Part shown: positions 8,240-16,612 of the stretch, piece after piece | Numbering within the stretch: position 1 is the stretch's first letter | How the letters are laid out: each line of letters opens with the position of its first letter | Source: Pedobacter insulae | GTDB taxonomy: Bacteria; Bacteroidota; Bacteroidia; Sphingobacteriales; Sphingobacteriaceae | NCBI RefSeq assembly: GCF_900113525.1 | Contig: NZ_FOPP01000004.1 | Span: 410,049 to 474,048, forward strand | Direction: 5' to 3' | DNA length: 64,000 bases | The notes under the pieces: model-generated | Database searches by the model: none | What the model saw: the letters and a program-made list of their open reading frames with translations, nothing else | What the model was told of the DNA's origin: nothing | Translations under genes and position numbers: made by a program

Positions 8240-11065
8240 ATGCCTAATTTTGCTAAATTATTAGAATCAATTATCCCTGCAGATCGTATTAAAGCAAGGT
8301 TAATTGATTTAGTTTCTTACGCCTCAGATGCTGGTTTCTATTATCTTCGTCCCACAGCAGTTGTTCAACCCGTCTCAGAAGACGAAGTAAAATCTCTTTT
8401 TCAATTTTCACATCAATATAAAATCCCGGTAACTTTTCGTGCAGCCGGTACCAGTTTATCAGGCCAGTCTATTTCAGATGGGATATTGGTCGATTTAAGT
8501 CAGCATTGGAATTTTGTGCGGGTAGAAGATAAAGGGGACACAGTTCGTGTTCATCCCGGCGTAATTGGTGCGGTGGTAAATTCGGAGCTAAGAAAATATG
8601 GACGCAAGATAGGCCCTGATCCCGCAAGTATAAATTCTGCTATGATGGGTGGAATTATCTCTAACAATGCCAGTGGGATGTGTTGTGGTGTAAGTAAAAA
8701 TTCTTACCATACCATTAAACACGTAAAATTCGTCTTGCCAAATGGTAAAATGTACTTTACGGAAAACAAGGAGGATTATTTAAGATTTAAAACAGAGTGC
8801 CCAACCATATATGACGAAATATCATCAATCAGGGCTAAAATATTAGGCAACAACGAGATTTATGAACTCATTAGGCATAAATACAAAACTAAAAACACCG
8901 TAGGATATGCTGTTAACGCATTTATAGATTATGAAGATCCACTTGATATTCTTGCCCATGTTTTAGTGGGGGCTGAAGGTACTTTAGGATTTATTGCGGA
9001 AGCAGTATTAAATACCGTTCCCGATTATCCTGTGAAAAGTACAGCTTTATTGTATTTTCCCAGTATCTATGCAGCCTGTCAGGCCATCGTTCCCTTAACC
9101 GAATCTGGTGCCGAAGCAGTGGAACTCATGGATCGCGCGTCCTTAAGCTCTATCGAACTCATGAAAGGAGTTCCTGCTATTATCAAGACGCTTCCCGATA
9201 CTGCAGCGGCTTTGCTTGTTGAATACCAGGGAAATACGGTAGGCGAGCTTAAATTGAAAGCCGACAATTTCTTAGCAGTAGCTCCACAGCTTTCTTTAAT
9301 CGATACTCCTGTTTTTACGGAAGATCCCTATGAACAGGCCTTCTTATGGAAAGTAAGAAAAGGAATGTTCCCATCGGTTGGTTCGGTAAGAGCTAGCGGT
9401 ACCACGGTTATTTTGGAAGATATAGCAGTACCCGTATCCCGTTTAGGAGATGCAATTCTGGATCTGCATGAACTTTTTATTAAACATCACTATACCAATG
9501 CGATTATTTTTGGACATGCCAAAGATGGAAATATCCATTTTGTAGTAACCCAGGCTTTCGATACAGCTGCAGAGATAGCAAGGTATGATGTGTTTTTGAA
9601 GGAGGTGGTTTCCTTGGTGGTCGACAAGTACCAGGGTGCTTTAAAAGCCGAACACGGAACCGGGCGTAATATGGCACCCTTTGTAGAAACAGAGTGGGGT
9701 ACCGAGGTTTACCAGATCATGAAGGCTTTGAAACAGGTGATAGATCCCCAAAACCTTTTGAATCCCGGAGTAATTATCAATAACGATAAAAATGCGCACC
9801 TTCAAGCCTTAAAAGATTTACCTAAAGTGGAGGAGGAGGTAGACAAATGTATGGAATGTGGCTTTTGTGAATATAAATGTCCAAGTCGGAATATCACACT
9901 TACCCCGCGCCGTAGAATCGTAGTTCGTAGAGAATTATTAAAGCTAAGTAGAAAAGGAGATACCGCTCCCTATAAAGAATTGTTAAAGCAGTACCAGTAT
10001 GATGGCCTGGATACTTGTGCTGTGGATGGACTTTGTGCAACAGCCTGTCCGGTTGACATTAATACCGGTTCCCTAGTGAAACGCTTACGGAGAGAAAACC
10101 ATAGTGCTTTTGCCAATGGAGTAGCTTTACGTATTGCCAAAAACTTTAAACCCGTAACTAAAGTGGTAAAAGTTGGTGTATATGCCGCTACAACCATCAA
10201 TAAAATATTCGGTCAAAATGCAATGGTAAATCTTACCAAAGTGGCAAAAAGGATAATTCCGGCAGTTCCTTTATGGTCAAACCAAATTATTCCTACTAAA
10301 AACCTTTCCAGTTATTTAAATAGTGGTTTTTCTACTAATATTCCCTCAGTTGTCTATTATCCTACTTGTATATCACGCGTAATGGGTGGCGCAGCAACAG
10401 ATAGGAAAAATATTATAGATACTTTTATCAGTATTTCTAATAAAGCTGGGATGGGATTTTTAATTCCATCGGAAATCCAAAGTACCTGTTGTGGACAAAT
10501 TTTTTCTTCAAAGGGTTTCACTCTTGCTTATCAGCATACTGTAAACGATACCATCAGTAAATTATGGGAGTGGAGTAGCCAAGGTGCTTTACCTGTTGTG
10601 ATGGACATTACTTCCTGTACCCTAACTTTGCAGGATTGCGCGCATGCTTTAACACCAGAAAACAAACAAAAATTCGATGCAATTAAAATAATTGACAGTG
10701 TTGATTATGTAAAGGATTATTTATTGCCTAAGCTAAACATATTAAAAAAGAAGGATAAAATTGTATTGCATCCTGTATGTTCTTTACAAAAAATGGGCTT
10801 GGAAGCTAAATTTTTGAACATAGCGCAACAATTAGCATACGAAGTGAAAATGCCGGTTCACGCAGGATGCTGTGGTATGGCTGGAGACAGAGGTTTTATG
10901 TTTCCAGAATTAACGGCATCGGCTACCAAACCAGAGGCCGACGAGGTGAAGGACGAGGAATATGATGGTTATTATTCGAGCGGTAAAACATGCGAAATCG
11001 CCCTATCAGAAGCCGTAGGTAAAAATTACGAGTCAATTGTGTACTTATTAGATGAGTGTAGTTGA
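8240..11065 (+). CDS. FAD-linked oxidase / Fe-S protein, GlcD-GlcF type fusion (D-2-hydroxyacid dehydrogenase-like)
   Basis: This 941-residue protein fuses a GlcD/D-lactate-dehydrogenase flavoprotein to a GlcF-like iron-sulfur part. The FAD-binding PP-loop is AAGTSLSGQS (about residue 72), with GGIISNNASGMCCGV and GAEGTLGF further on. The flavin C-terminal domain carries FGHAKDGNIH and AEHGTGRNMAPF. Two ferredoxin-like clusters follow (CMECGFCEYKCP from about C537; CAVDGLCATACP), then two CCG domains (STCCGQ and HAGCCGM). It probably oxidises a D-2-hydroxy acid such as D-lactate or glycolate at the inner membrane face, passing electrons to the respiratory chain. The substrate cannot be read from sequence. 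Its last 18 bases overlap the convergent next gene. Confidence 0.9.
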   Translation: MPNFAKLLESIIPADRIKARLIDLVSYASDAGFYYLRPTAVVQPVSEDEVKSLFQFSHQYKIPVTFRAAGTSLSGQSISDGILVDLSQHWNFVRVEDKGDTVRVHPGVIGAVVNSELRKYGRKIGPDPASINSAMMGGIISNNASGMCCGVSKNSYHTIKHVKFVLPNGKMYFTENKEDYLRFKTECPTIYDEISSIRAKILGNNEIYELIRHKYKTKNTVGYAVNAFIDYEDPLDILAHVLVGAEGTLGFIAEAVLNTVPDYPVKSTALLYFPSIYAACQAIVPLTESGAEAVELMDRASLSSIELMKGVPAIIKTLPDTAAALLVEYQGNTVGELKLKADNFLAVAPQLSLIDTPVFTEDPYEQAFLWKVRKGMFPSVGSVRASGTTVILEDIAVPVSRLGDAILDLHELFIKHHYTNAIIFGHAKDGNIHFVVTQAFDTAAEIARYDVFLKEVVSLVVDKYQGALKAEHGTGRNMAPFVETEWGTEVYQIMKALKQVIDPQNLLNPGVIINNDKNAHLQALKDLPKVEEEVDKCMECGFCEYKCPSRNITLTPRRRIVVRRELLKLSRKGDTAPYKELLKQYQYDGLDTCAVDGLCATACPVDINTGSLVKRLRRENHSAFANGVALRIAKNFKPVTKVVKVGVYAATTINKIFGQNAMVNLTKVAKRIIPAVPLWSNQIIPTKNLSSYLNSGFSTNIPSVVYYPTCISRVMGGAATDRKNIIDTFISISNKAGMGFLIPSEIQSTCCGQIFSSKGFTLAYQHTVNDTISKLWEWSSQGALPVVMDITSCTLTLQDCAHALTPENKQKFDAIKIIDSVDYVKDYLLPKLNILKKKDKIVLHPVCSLQKMGLEAKFLNIAQQLAYEVKMPVHAGCCGMAGDRGFMFPELTASATKPEADEVKDEEYDGYYSSGKTCEIALSEAVGKNYESIVYLLDECS

Positions 11066-12040
11066 TTCCTTAAAAGTGAACTCGTCTAACAACTTCATAG
11101 AGATCAATGCTTCCTCACCACTACAGGGGTTTGATGCTTTACCCAAAAAGTAATTGACTACCTGCTCGATCATTGGTTGTTGCACATGTTCTAAAGCATT
11201 AAATACGTAATCCTGCTGGTCACCGTTAACCGAAACCGTTATTTTATGTCCGAACATAGGGAAGCTGATTTTGCCATTACTGCCATAGATCTCACAAATA
11301 TCCATTTGATCTTGGGAGGCTACCGAAAAACACCAGGTTCCATTAAAAATGATACCATTTTCAAATAGGATTTGCCCCGTTACCAAATCGTCGACAGCCG
11401 AATCTTTTTGTTGCCGGGTTGCCATACCCTTTGCATTGTTAACAGCTCCGAAAAAATAGGTCATCAAATCTAATTGGTGCGGTGCTAAATCGTGAAATAA
11501 TCCTCCGCCCGATATGCTGGGGTCCATTCTCCAATTACTTTCAGTCTGGGCAACGAGCACAGGGTTTATAGGTTGAAGCATCTTTAACTGGATAAAGCGA
11601 ATATCGCCAATGGCCTTTTGGGCCAAAAGTTCTTTTATCTTGATAAAAAGAGGTTGTGCTCTTCTATAATGAGCAACAACTAACTTGGTCTGATATTTTG
11701 TAGCAGCATTGATCATACGTTGAGCTGAAGACGCATTTAAAGTCATAGGTTTCTCAACATACACTGGCTTTCCGGCCGTTAATGCTGTTATTGTGTATTC
11801 CTCATGCTGCAGGGGAGGTGTAGCAATATAGATCGCATTCACCTCTGGATCATTAATTAATTTGCTTGCATCATTGTACCATTTCCGAACGTCATGACGC
11901 TTTGCATAATCTGCAGCTTTCGCACCATCTCTCCGCATTACTGCAACTAATCTTGAATGAGGCACTATATTAAAAGCAGGACCGCTTTTAACTTCAGTTA
12001 CATCGCCACAACCAATTATGCCCCATCTAATTTCTTCCAT
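11048..12040 (-). CDS. Gfo/Idh/MocA-family oxidoreductase
   Basis: This NAD(P)-dependent dehydrogenase has an N-terminal Rossmann fold with GIIGCGDV a few residues after the start, the sugar-dehydrogenase EKP motif (YVEKPMTLN), and a C-terminal alpha/beta domain with GGGLFHDLAPHQLD, which supplies the usual catalytic His/Asp region. I prefer the start at 12040 (MEEIRWGII) because relatives begin two to five residues before the first beta strand; a frame from 12055 adds five residues. The substrate, probably a sugar or inositol derivative, is unknown. The gene converges on the oxidase with an 18-bp overlap of the two 3' ends. Confidence 0.88.
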   Translation of the reverse strand: MEEIRWGIIGCGDVTEVKSGPAFNIVPHSRLVAVMRRDGAKAADYAKRHDVRKWYNDASKLINDPEVNAIYIATPPLQHEEYTITALTAGKPVYVEKPMTLNASSAQRMINAATKYQTKLVVAHYRRAQPLFIKIKELLAQKAIGDIRFIQLKMLQPINPVLVAQTESNWRMDPSISGGGLFHDLAPHQLDLMTYFFGAVNNAKGMATRQQKDSAVDDLVTGQILFENGIIFNGTWCFSVASQDQMDICEIYGSNGKISFPMFGHKITVSVNGDQQDYVFNALEHVQQPMIEQVVNYFLGKASNPCSGEEALISMKLLDEFTFKESTTLI

Positions 12041-12207
12041 ATGCTCGTATCTCATTTTCGTTTTAAAAACCTTTATCTCCTGTCTTTAAATGTAATGGTT
12101 TTTTTAAAATTAGCTAGCCAATAGGCCTCTTTTTTAAAATTGATTTTATAAAAATTTTTAATAGTTATATATTAGGGGTTTAATAAATACACAAAAACAA
12201 ACTAAGA

Positions 12208-12732
12208 ATGAATTTAACAAGAAAAATCTTATTTGTAAGTCTAATTGGCCTCTCAACGGTACTATATTCTTGCAAAGCAAAAAAACCAATCGTCAAAACT
12301 CCGGCTCCGGTTTCTAAACCAGCAGCAGTTGAAGAGAAAAAAGCTCCAGAGCCTGAAAAGAAAGAAGAAGAAAAACCAATGCCAGTAGAAAAATTAAATT
12401 CCAATTTAGCGAAAGTTCAATTTGAGTTTAATTCATTTGTTTTGAAAACTGCCTCATTACCCATCTTAGATATGGCAGTAACGGAAATGAAAAAATTTCC
12501 TGATACAAAGTTTATCTTAAATGGTCATTCATCGGCAGAGGGATCGGAATCGCATAATTTATCGCTTTCTGTAGACCGTGCAAATGCAGTTAAATCTTAT
12601 TTTGTAAATGCCGGACTGAATGCTGCTAACTTTAAAATCGTTGGCCATGGTGATAAAATGCCTATCGCCAGTAACAGTACCGAAGCAGGTAGGATTTTGA
12701 ATAGAAGAACTGAAGTTCAAGTAGCGAACTAA
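12208..12732 (+). CDS. Pal/OmpA-type lipoprotein
   Basis: This 174-residue lipoprotein has a signal peptide with lipobox LYSC (C22), a Pro/Glu/Lys-rich spacer (about 25-62; APEPEKKEEEKP) that can span the periplasm, and an OmpA-like domain (about 65-172) with GHSSAEGS, LSVDRANAV and NRRTEV. It should link the outer membrane to peptidoglycan. A hairpin terminator follows it, so it is probably transcribed separately from the kinase operon, though its position just upstream of a peptidoglycan-related cluster may be meaningful. Confidence 0.88.
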   Translation: MNLTRKILFVSLIGLSTVLYSCKAKKPIVKTPAPVSKPAAVEEKKAPEPEKKEEEKPMPVEKLNSNLAKVQFEFNSFVLKTASLPILDMAVTEMKKFPDTKFILNGHSSAEGSESHNLSLSVDRANAVKSYFVNAGLNAANFKIVGHGDKMPIASNSTEAGRILNRRTEVQVAN

Positions 12733-12739
12733 TACGCAT

Positions 12740-12776
12740 TATGGTCGTAGGTTAACGCTACGACCATAACTTTCTT
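12740..12776 (+). terminator. Hairpin terminator after Pal-like gene
   Basis: A perfect TATGGTCGTAG / CTACGACCATA stem (12740-12750 with 12758-12768) and 7-nt loop are followed by ACTTTCTTTT. It separates the lipoprotein gene from the kinase/PP2C/SEDS-PBP operon. Confidence 0.72.
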
Positions 12777-12837
12777 TTAACGATTATTATTTCTCATTTG
12801 CTACAACAAATTAATCGATTGTTTGTTTATAGCTTAC

Positions 12838-14109
12838 ATGAGTAAAGTTTTTACAATTACAGAAGGACTTGAGAATTTAGGCGCTCTGAGAACAGGCGGA
12901 CAAGGTTCTGTATACAAAGGAAAACGAACCGGCACAATCTATACAGCCGTTAAATTAATTCCAACCCCAATTTCTGCGGAAGACCAAAACGATAAAAATT
13001 ATAGGAATTTCAAAAACGAAGTAGCCAAACTTCAGAAAGTAAATGAAAATCCTAGTCCCAATGTAGTTAAGATCTTAAGCTCTGGCTTAACAGAAAGCGG
13101 TTCATTTCCATTTATAGAGATGGAGTTTATTGAGGGACCAGATCTGTGCGAATTACTTAAACCCCCACATGCACCCATATTTACCATTAAAGAACTGGTT
13201 AAAGTTGCCGGGCAACTAGCAGCCGCCTTGGCACATTGTCATCAGGTAGGGGTTAAACATGGCGATATTAAAAGCAATAATGTAAAATATAACCATCATA
13301 CCGGTAATTATGTACTGCTCGACTTTGGTTTGGCCATCATGACCGAGGAGCAACGTAGAAGCAGTATAAGACACGCGGGAGCGATAGAATTCATGGCCCC
13401 TGAACAAAATTCAGGCGAAATGCTCACACAAACGGATGTGTATAGTTACGGAATTATATTATATGAATTACTGGCCGGGCAAGTACCATTCCCCTTAAAA
13501 GGAAACAGCGATACAGCCAGGAACACCGTAATGGTGAGCCATATGGAAAATGAGCTGCCCGACATGCTCATGCTACGTAGAGCCAATTTACCCGACAGCT
13601 GGTCTAAAGAACAACAAGAGCAAGAAATGATGTTACCGCTTTGGTTGTTAGATTTTATCAATACTTGTTTACAAAAAAATCCAGAGGCGCGCTTTAAGGA
13701 CGGAATTGCGTTGCAAAATGCCTTTATCGCGGGAACGCTTTCGGCAACTCCTCCCGTACAAATTGAGAATGTTGTAGCAGAAGCACCTTCAACTGGCGTA
13801 CGTTTGTCGACCTTTGTTTTTGCGTTGATGGTGGTAGCCTTGCTTGGTCTATCTACCTATGCGGCCTACTTAACTTTTCTTAAACCCGCTCCAGACATCA
13901 CAAACATCGAGCAGCATGCGAGGCAGCAACTCCTCGATAGCCTTGAAACGGTTAGACAAGATTCTATTGAGCAGGAGCAACAGGTAGCCATCCCGAAACC
14001 GGTCGCGATTGACACACCAATCAAAACACAGGAAAAAATCAAGAAAGACACGGTAGATACGGCAGAAAACTTAACCCCTGACACTTCTTTAAGTCCAGAG
14101 TCGATCTAA
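12838..14109 (+). CDS. Transmembrane Ser/Thr protein kinase (first copy)
   Basis: This is a eukaryotic-like (Hanks-type) kinase of 423 residues from the MSKVF start, which I chose because the paralogue at 21499 begins with the same residues. Seen motifs are the Gly loop RTGGQGSVYKG (18-28), ATP Lys K39, helix-C Glu near E61, catalytic loop HGDIKSNN (D143), DFG (D162) and APE (MAPEQ). The residue before the catalytic Asp is Gly rather than Arg (a non-RD kinase). One membrane segment lies at about 321-345, followed by an approximately 75-residue Thr/Asp/Pro-rich tail likely outside the cytoplasm; there are no PASTA repeats. It heads a coupled operon with PP2C, SEDS-PBP and FHA genes, so cell-envelope substrates are likely. 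Confidence 0.92.
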   Translation: MSKVFTITEGLENLGALRTGGQGSVYKGKRTGTIYTAVKLIPTPISAEDQNDKNYRNFKNEVAKLQKVNENPSPNVVKILSSGLTESGSFPFIEMEFIEGPDLCELLKPPHAPIFTIKELVKVAGQLAAALAHCHQVGVKHGDIKSNNVKYNHHTGNYVLLDFGLAIMTEEQRRSSIRHAGAIEFMAPEQNSGEMLTQTDVYSYGIILYELLAGQVPFPLKGNSDTARNTVMVSHMENELPDMLMLRRANLPDSWSKEQQEQEMMLPLWLLDFINTCLQKNPEARFKDGIALQNAFIAGTLSATPPVQIENVVAEAPSTGVRLSTFVFALMVVALLGLSTYAAYLTFLKPAPDITNIEQHARQQLLDSLETVRQDSIEQEQQVAIPKPVAIDTPIKTQEKIKKDTVDTAENLTPDTSLSPESI

Positions 14110-14157
14110 ATCTATACGCAATGAAAAACCAATATAAAACCACAAGATCTCTCAATT

Positions 14158-15108
14158 ATGGAAGCAAAGACTAGTTTTTGGCAGCGCCTGGGCATTCAGG
14201 ATTGGTTTTTAACAGATGAAACCAGAGGCATAAACGGCAAAACACCTGCGCTTACGCCGGAAGTAGTCTATAGCTATATCATTGAAAAATTTAAAAGCTC
14301 TATCAAAGAACTTTCTTTTGCCGACCGGGTAGTATTTTACCACGAATTTATTATCAGCTTTAATGCGGAAGATTACCGCGAGTTCGTAGAAAATAAGCAA
14401 GGGATCTTTGGACTCATTGTGCAGGAAACAGTAAAGAAGTTTTACGAAATCTTAAAAGGCTATCGCATGGCGGGAAAAAGGGTAGAACCTTCTGGCAATA
14501 AGTGGGTATTCAGGTTGGTATCTCATCCAGATTATGTACGAGGTGATAAAGGTTTTATCGGTAAGCTATTGCCAGATAATAACACTAAATCAGAAAATCT
14601 TAGAGTAACTTTTATTCCTCGACAAACAGGCATTGCACAAACTTTTGATGTGAACAATGATATCTTAAAAGGCTTCACCTATTATAGCGATGGCTATATG
14701 GAAATTCCTTACGAAGAGGAACTGGAGTATGTGGAAGGTGGGATTAAGACTTCCAACAATACTTTGCTAGGCCGTCTAGAAACAATTGTGCCAGATAAGC
14801 AATTTTCTGGAAAAAAGATTGAATTTTTAATTAAAGATCAGGAGGTAATTGTATCTGGCGCAGAGGAAAGTAGGGAAGAAACAAATATTTTTAAAATTCC
14901 TTCTGAATGGGTAAACTCACCACATTTGCAAATCCGCTTCAATAAGGCCGATGGAAAATTTTATGTAGCGTCCTTTGGCGAGCTTACCACCCTAAATGAG
15001 ATCCAGATAGAAAAAAGTAATGTTAACTCACCAGTTTGGACTGAGCTTCCTATTAACTCAAGAATGTTATTGAACGGCATCGTGGGCCTTAACCTATTTA
15101 AATCTTAA
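14158..15108 (+). CDS. Unknown protein with possible divergent FHA-like C-terminus
   Basis: This 316-residue soluble protein has an N-terminal helical region (about 1-100, including KFKSSIKELSFADRVVFYHE), a middle region starting with basic residues (about 100-190) and a beta-rich C-terminal part (about 195-316). The C-terminal pattern (SPHLQIRF, then ADGKFYVASFGELTTLNEIQ) resembles an FHA domain in which the SxxH and N-G-T features have decayed, but that is only a pattern impression. No signal peptide or membrane segment is seen. It lies between the kinase and PP2C genes with short spacing (48 bp before, 2 bp after), so it is likely a cytoplasmic scaffold or substrate of this system. Confidence 0.75.
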   Translation: MEAKTSFWQRLGIQDWFLTDETRGINGKTPALTPEVVYSYIIEKFKSSIKELSFADRVVFYHEFIISFNAEDYREFVENKQGIFGLIVQETVKKFYEILKGYRMAGKRVEPSGNKWVFRLVSHPDYVRGDKGFIGKLLPDNNTKSENLRVTFIPRQTGIAQTFDVNNDILKGFTYYSDGYMEIPYEEELEYVEGGIKTSNNTLLGRLETIVPDKQFSGKKIEFLIKDQEVIVSGAEESREETNIFKIPSEWVNSPHLQIRFNKADGKFYVASFGELTTLNEIQIEKSNVNSPVWTELPINSRMLLNGIVGLNLFKS

Positions 15109-15110
15109 GG

Positions 15111-15206
15111 ATGTCGCAGGCTTTATCTATAGGACTATTAATTATTGTGTTGCTACTACTTGCTACACATTTTAGAGATATTAAAAACTCGGGGAATAAA
15201 AAATGA
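15111..15206 (+). CDS. 31-residue single-pass membrane microprotein
   Basis: The frame encodes MSQALSIGLLIIVLLLLATH followed by a short basic tail (FRDIKNSGNKK). It starts 2 bases after the upstream stop and its TGA overlaps the ATG of the PP2C gene (ATGA), so the spacing is that of a translated, coupled gene. One hydrophobic helix (about 5-19) spans the membrane, with the basic tail probably cytoplasmic. Without it the operon would have a 94-bp gap in an otherwise tightly packed set. It is likely a small subunit or regulator of the kinase/phosphatase/SEDS complex; no homologue is known to me. Confidence 0.6.
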   Translation: MSQALSIGLLIIVLLLLATHFRDIKNSGNKK

Positions 15207-16612
15207 CAACTCACTTTTTCGGACTCACAGATACTGGCAAAAGCCGGGGAAATAATGAAGATAGTTTTGTTGCTGAAGAGAAAGGTGACAATCAATTAGT
15301 TTTAGCAGCTGTTATTGATGGTGTTGGAGGTTACCATGGCGGAGAAGTAGCTGCTGCTATAACAAAAGATGTATTTGCCAAGCAAGCTGTAAAGCCACGG
15401 TCTGCCATAATCACCAATATGATAGCGACGTTTCGAGCGGCAAATAAGGCGATCTTAGACGGCAAAAGTTCAGAGCCTGAGCATGCAGAAATGGCTTGTG
15501 TAGCCACTTTGGTAGTTGCCGACATTGAAAATAATCAGTTTTATTATGCTCATGTAGGTGATACTAGACTATACCTGTATCGTGACGGTTCATTAGTGAA
15601 GATCTCAAAAGACCATTCCTTTGTAGGTTTCTTAGAAGACTCTGGGCGTTTAGATGAAAATGCAGCAATGACCCATCCCAAACGCAATGAAATAAACAAG
15701 GCAATTGGTTTTAGCGATCAGATTGATACAGATGAAAGTTATATTGAAACGGGCCAATCGCCTTTTTTACCGGGCGATCTGCTTTTATTGTGTAGCGACG
15801 GTTTAACAGATATGGTCGATCGAGACGGAATTGTGAGTATGCTCAGCCAAGGCGATTCGCTCGAAATTAAGGCTTCGAACCTGGTAAATCTTGCTAACGA
15901 AAATGGGGGCAGGGACAATATCACCGTCGTCCTGGTCCAAAACCCTAAAAAAGCAAAAGAAATTACCCCTGCTAAATACGATTCCATTGTTACACCCGAT
16001 CCTTTACCAGTAGAAAGGCCTATTGCTGAGTCTATTGAGCATAGCCCAAAACCTTCTCGTACTAAACATTGGTATGGTTTTACTGCCCTTATTATCCTTT
16101 GTCTGATCTTACTGGCTTCTACCATTTTACTCTATCATAATAATCAACAGAATTCCTCCGGCGACGTTGCCCACATTGACACTATAAAACCTCAGCGAAA
16201 TAGTCAGGAGCAGCTGTTGCAGGATGCTTTTAACCATACTAAAGGCGACACCTTGGTGTTATCTGATAGTATCTTCAAAAGTCCCATCCTCATTTCTGAT
16301 ACGTTGCACATTAACCGGGACTCGTTGTTCATTATAGCTAAGGGGATGATACTTCAGGCAGATACCAATTATAGTGGCGCAGCAATAGTGATAAATGGAC
16401 AGCATAAAGTTATTGGTTTTGATAGCTTAAATTTCAACGGATTTGCAACGGCGATTTCCTTAAGTAATACAAGGGTGTTATTGAAAGGAGTAAGCTTCAT
16501 AAACTGTAAAATTCCCGTTCAAAATAACTATTCCTTTGCAAACCAAGTTCCCGTTACGGTACAAATACCATTTACAACAACCCTTCCTAATCGTCCCAAA
16601 AACCTTAACTAA
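15203..16612 (+). CDS. Membrane PP2C-type Ser/Thr phosphatase
   Basis: This 469-residue protein has a cytoplasmic PPM/PP2C domain (about 1-245), a membrane segment (about 290-312) and an extracytoplasmic C-terminus. Metal ligands fit the family: NNEDSF (D20), IDGVGG (D39), SDGLTD (about D199) and GGRDN (about D237); AHVGDTRLY is also typical. The outer part (about 345-445) has short repeating strands (LVLSDSIFKSPI, LHINRDSLFII, VIGFDSLNFNG) like a right-handed beta-helix, which could bind a glycan. The order PP2C-TM-outer domain is that of actinobacterial PstP. It should reverse the two kinases of this operon. The stop TAA overlaps the next ATG (TAATG). Confidence 0.92.
   Translation: MTTHFFGLTDTGKSRGNNEDSFVAEEKGDNQLVLAAVIDGVGGYHGGEVAAAITKDVFAKQAVKPRSAIITNMIATFRAANKAILDGKSSEPEHAEMACVATLVVADIENNQFYYAHVGDTRLYLYRDGSLVKISKDHSFVGFLEDSGRLDENAAMTHPKRNEINKAIGFSDQIDTDESYIETGQSPFLPGDLLLLCSDGLTDMVDRDGIVSMLSQGDSLEIKASNLVNLANENGGRDNITVVLVQNPKKAKEITPAKYDSIVTPDPLPVERPIAESIEHSPKPSRTKHWYGFTALIILCLILLASTILLYHNNQQNSSGDVAHIDTIKPQRNSQEQLLQDAFNHTKGDTLVLSDSIFKSPILISDTLHINRDSLFIIAKGMILQADTNYSGAAIVINGQHKVIGFDSLNFNGFATAISLSNTRVLLKGVSFINCKIPVQNNYSFANQVPVTVQIPFTTTLPNRPKNLN

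Noticed and set aside
14121..14174. 18-codon frame between the first kinase and the next gene
   Set aside because: It is very short, has no coupling to its neighbours, and overlaps the start of the 14158 gene in another frame.
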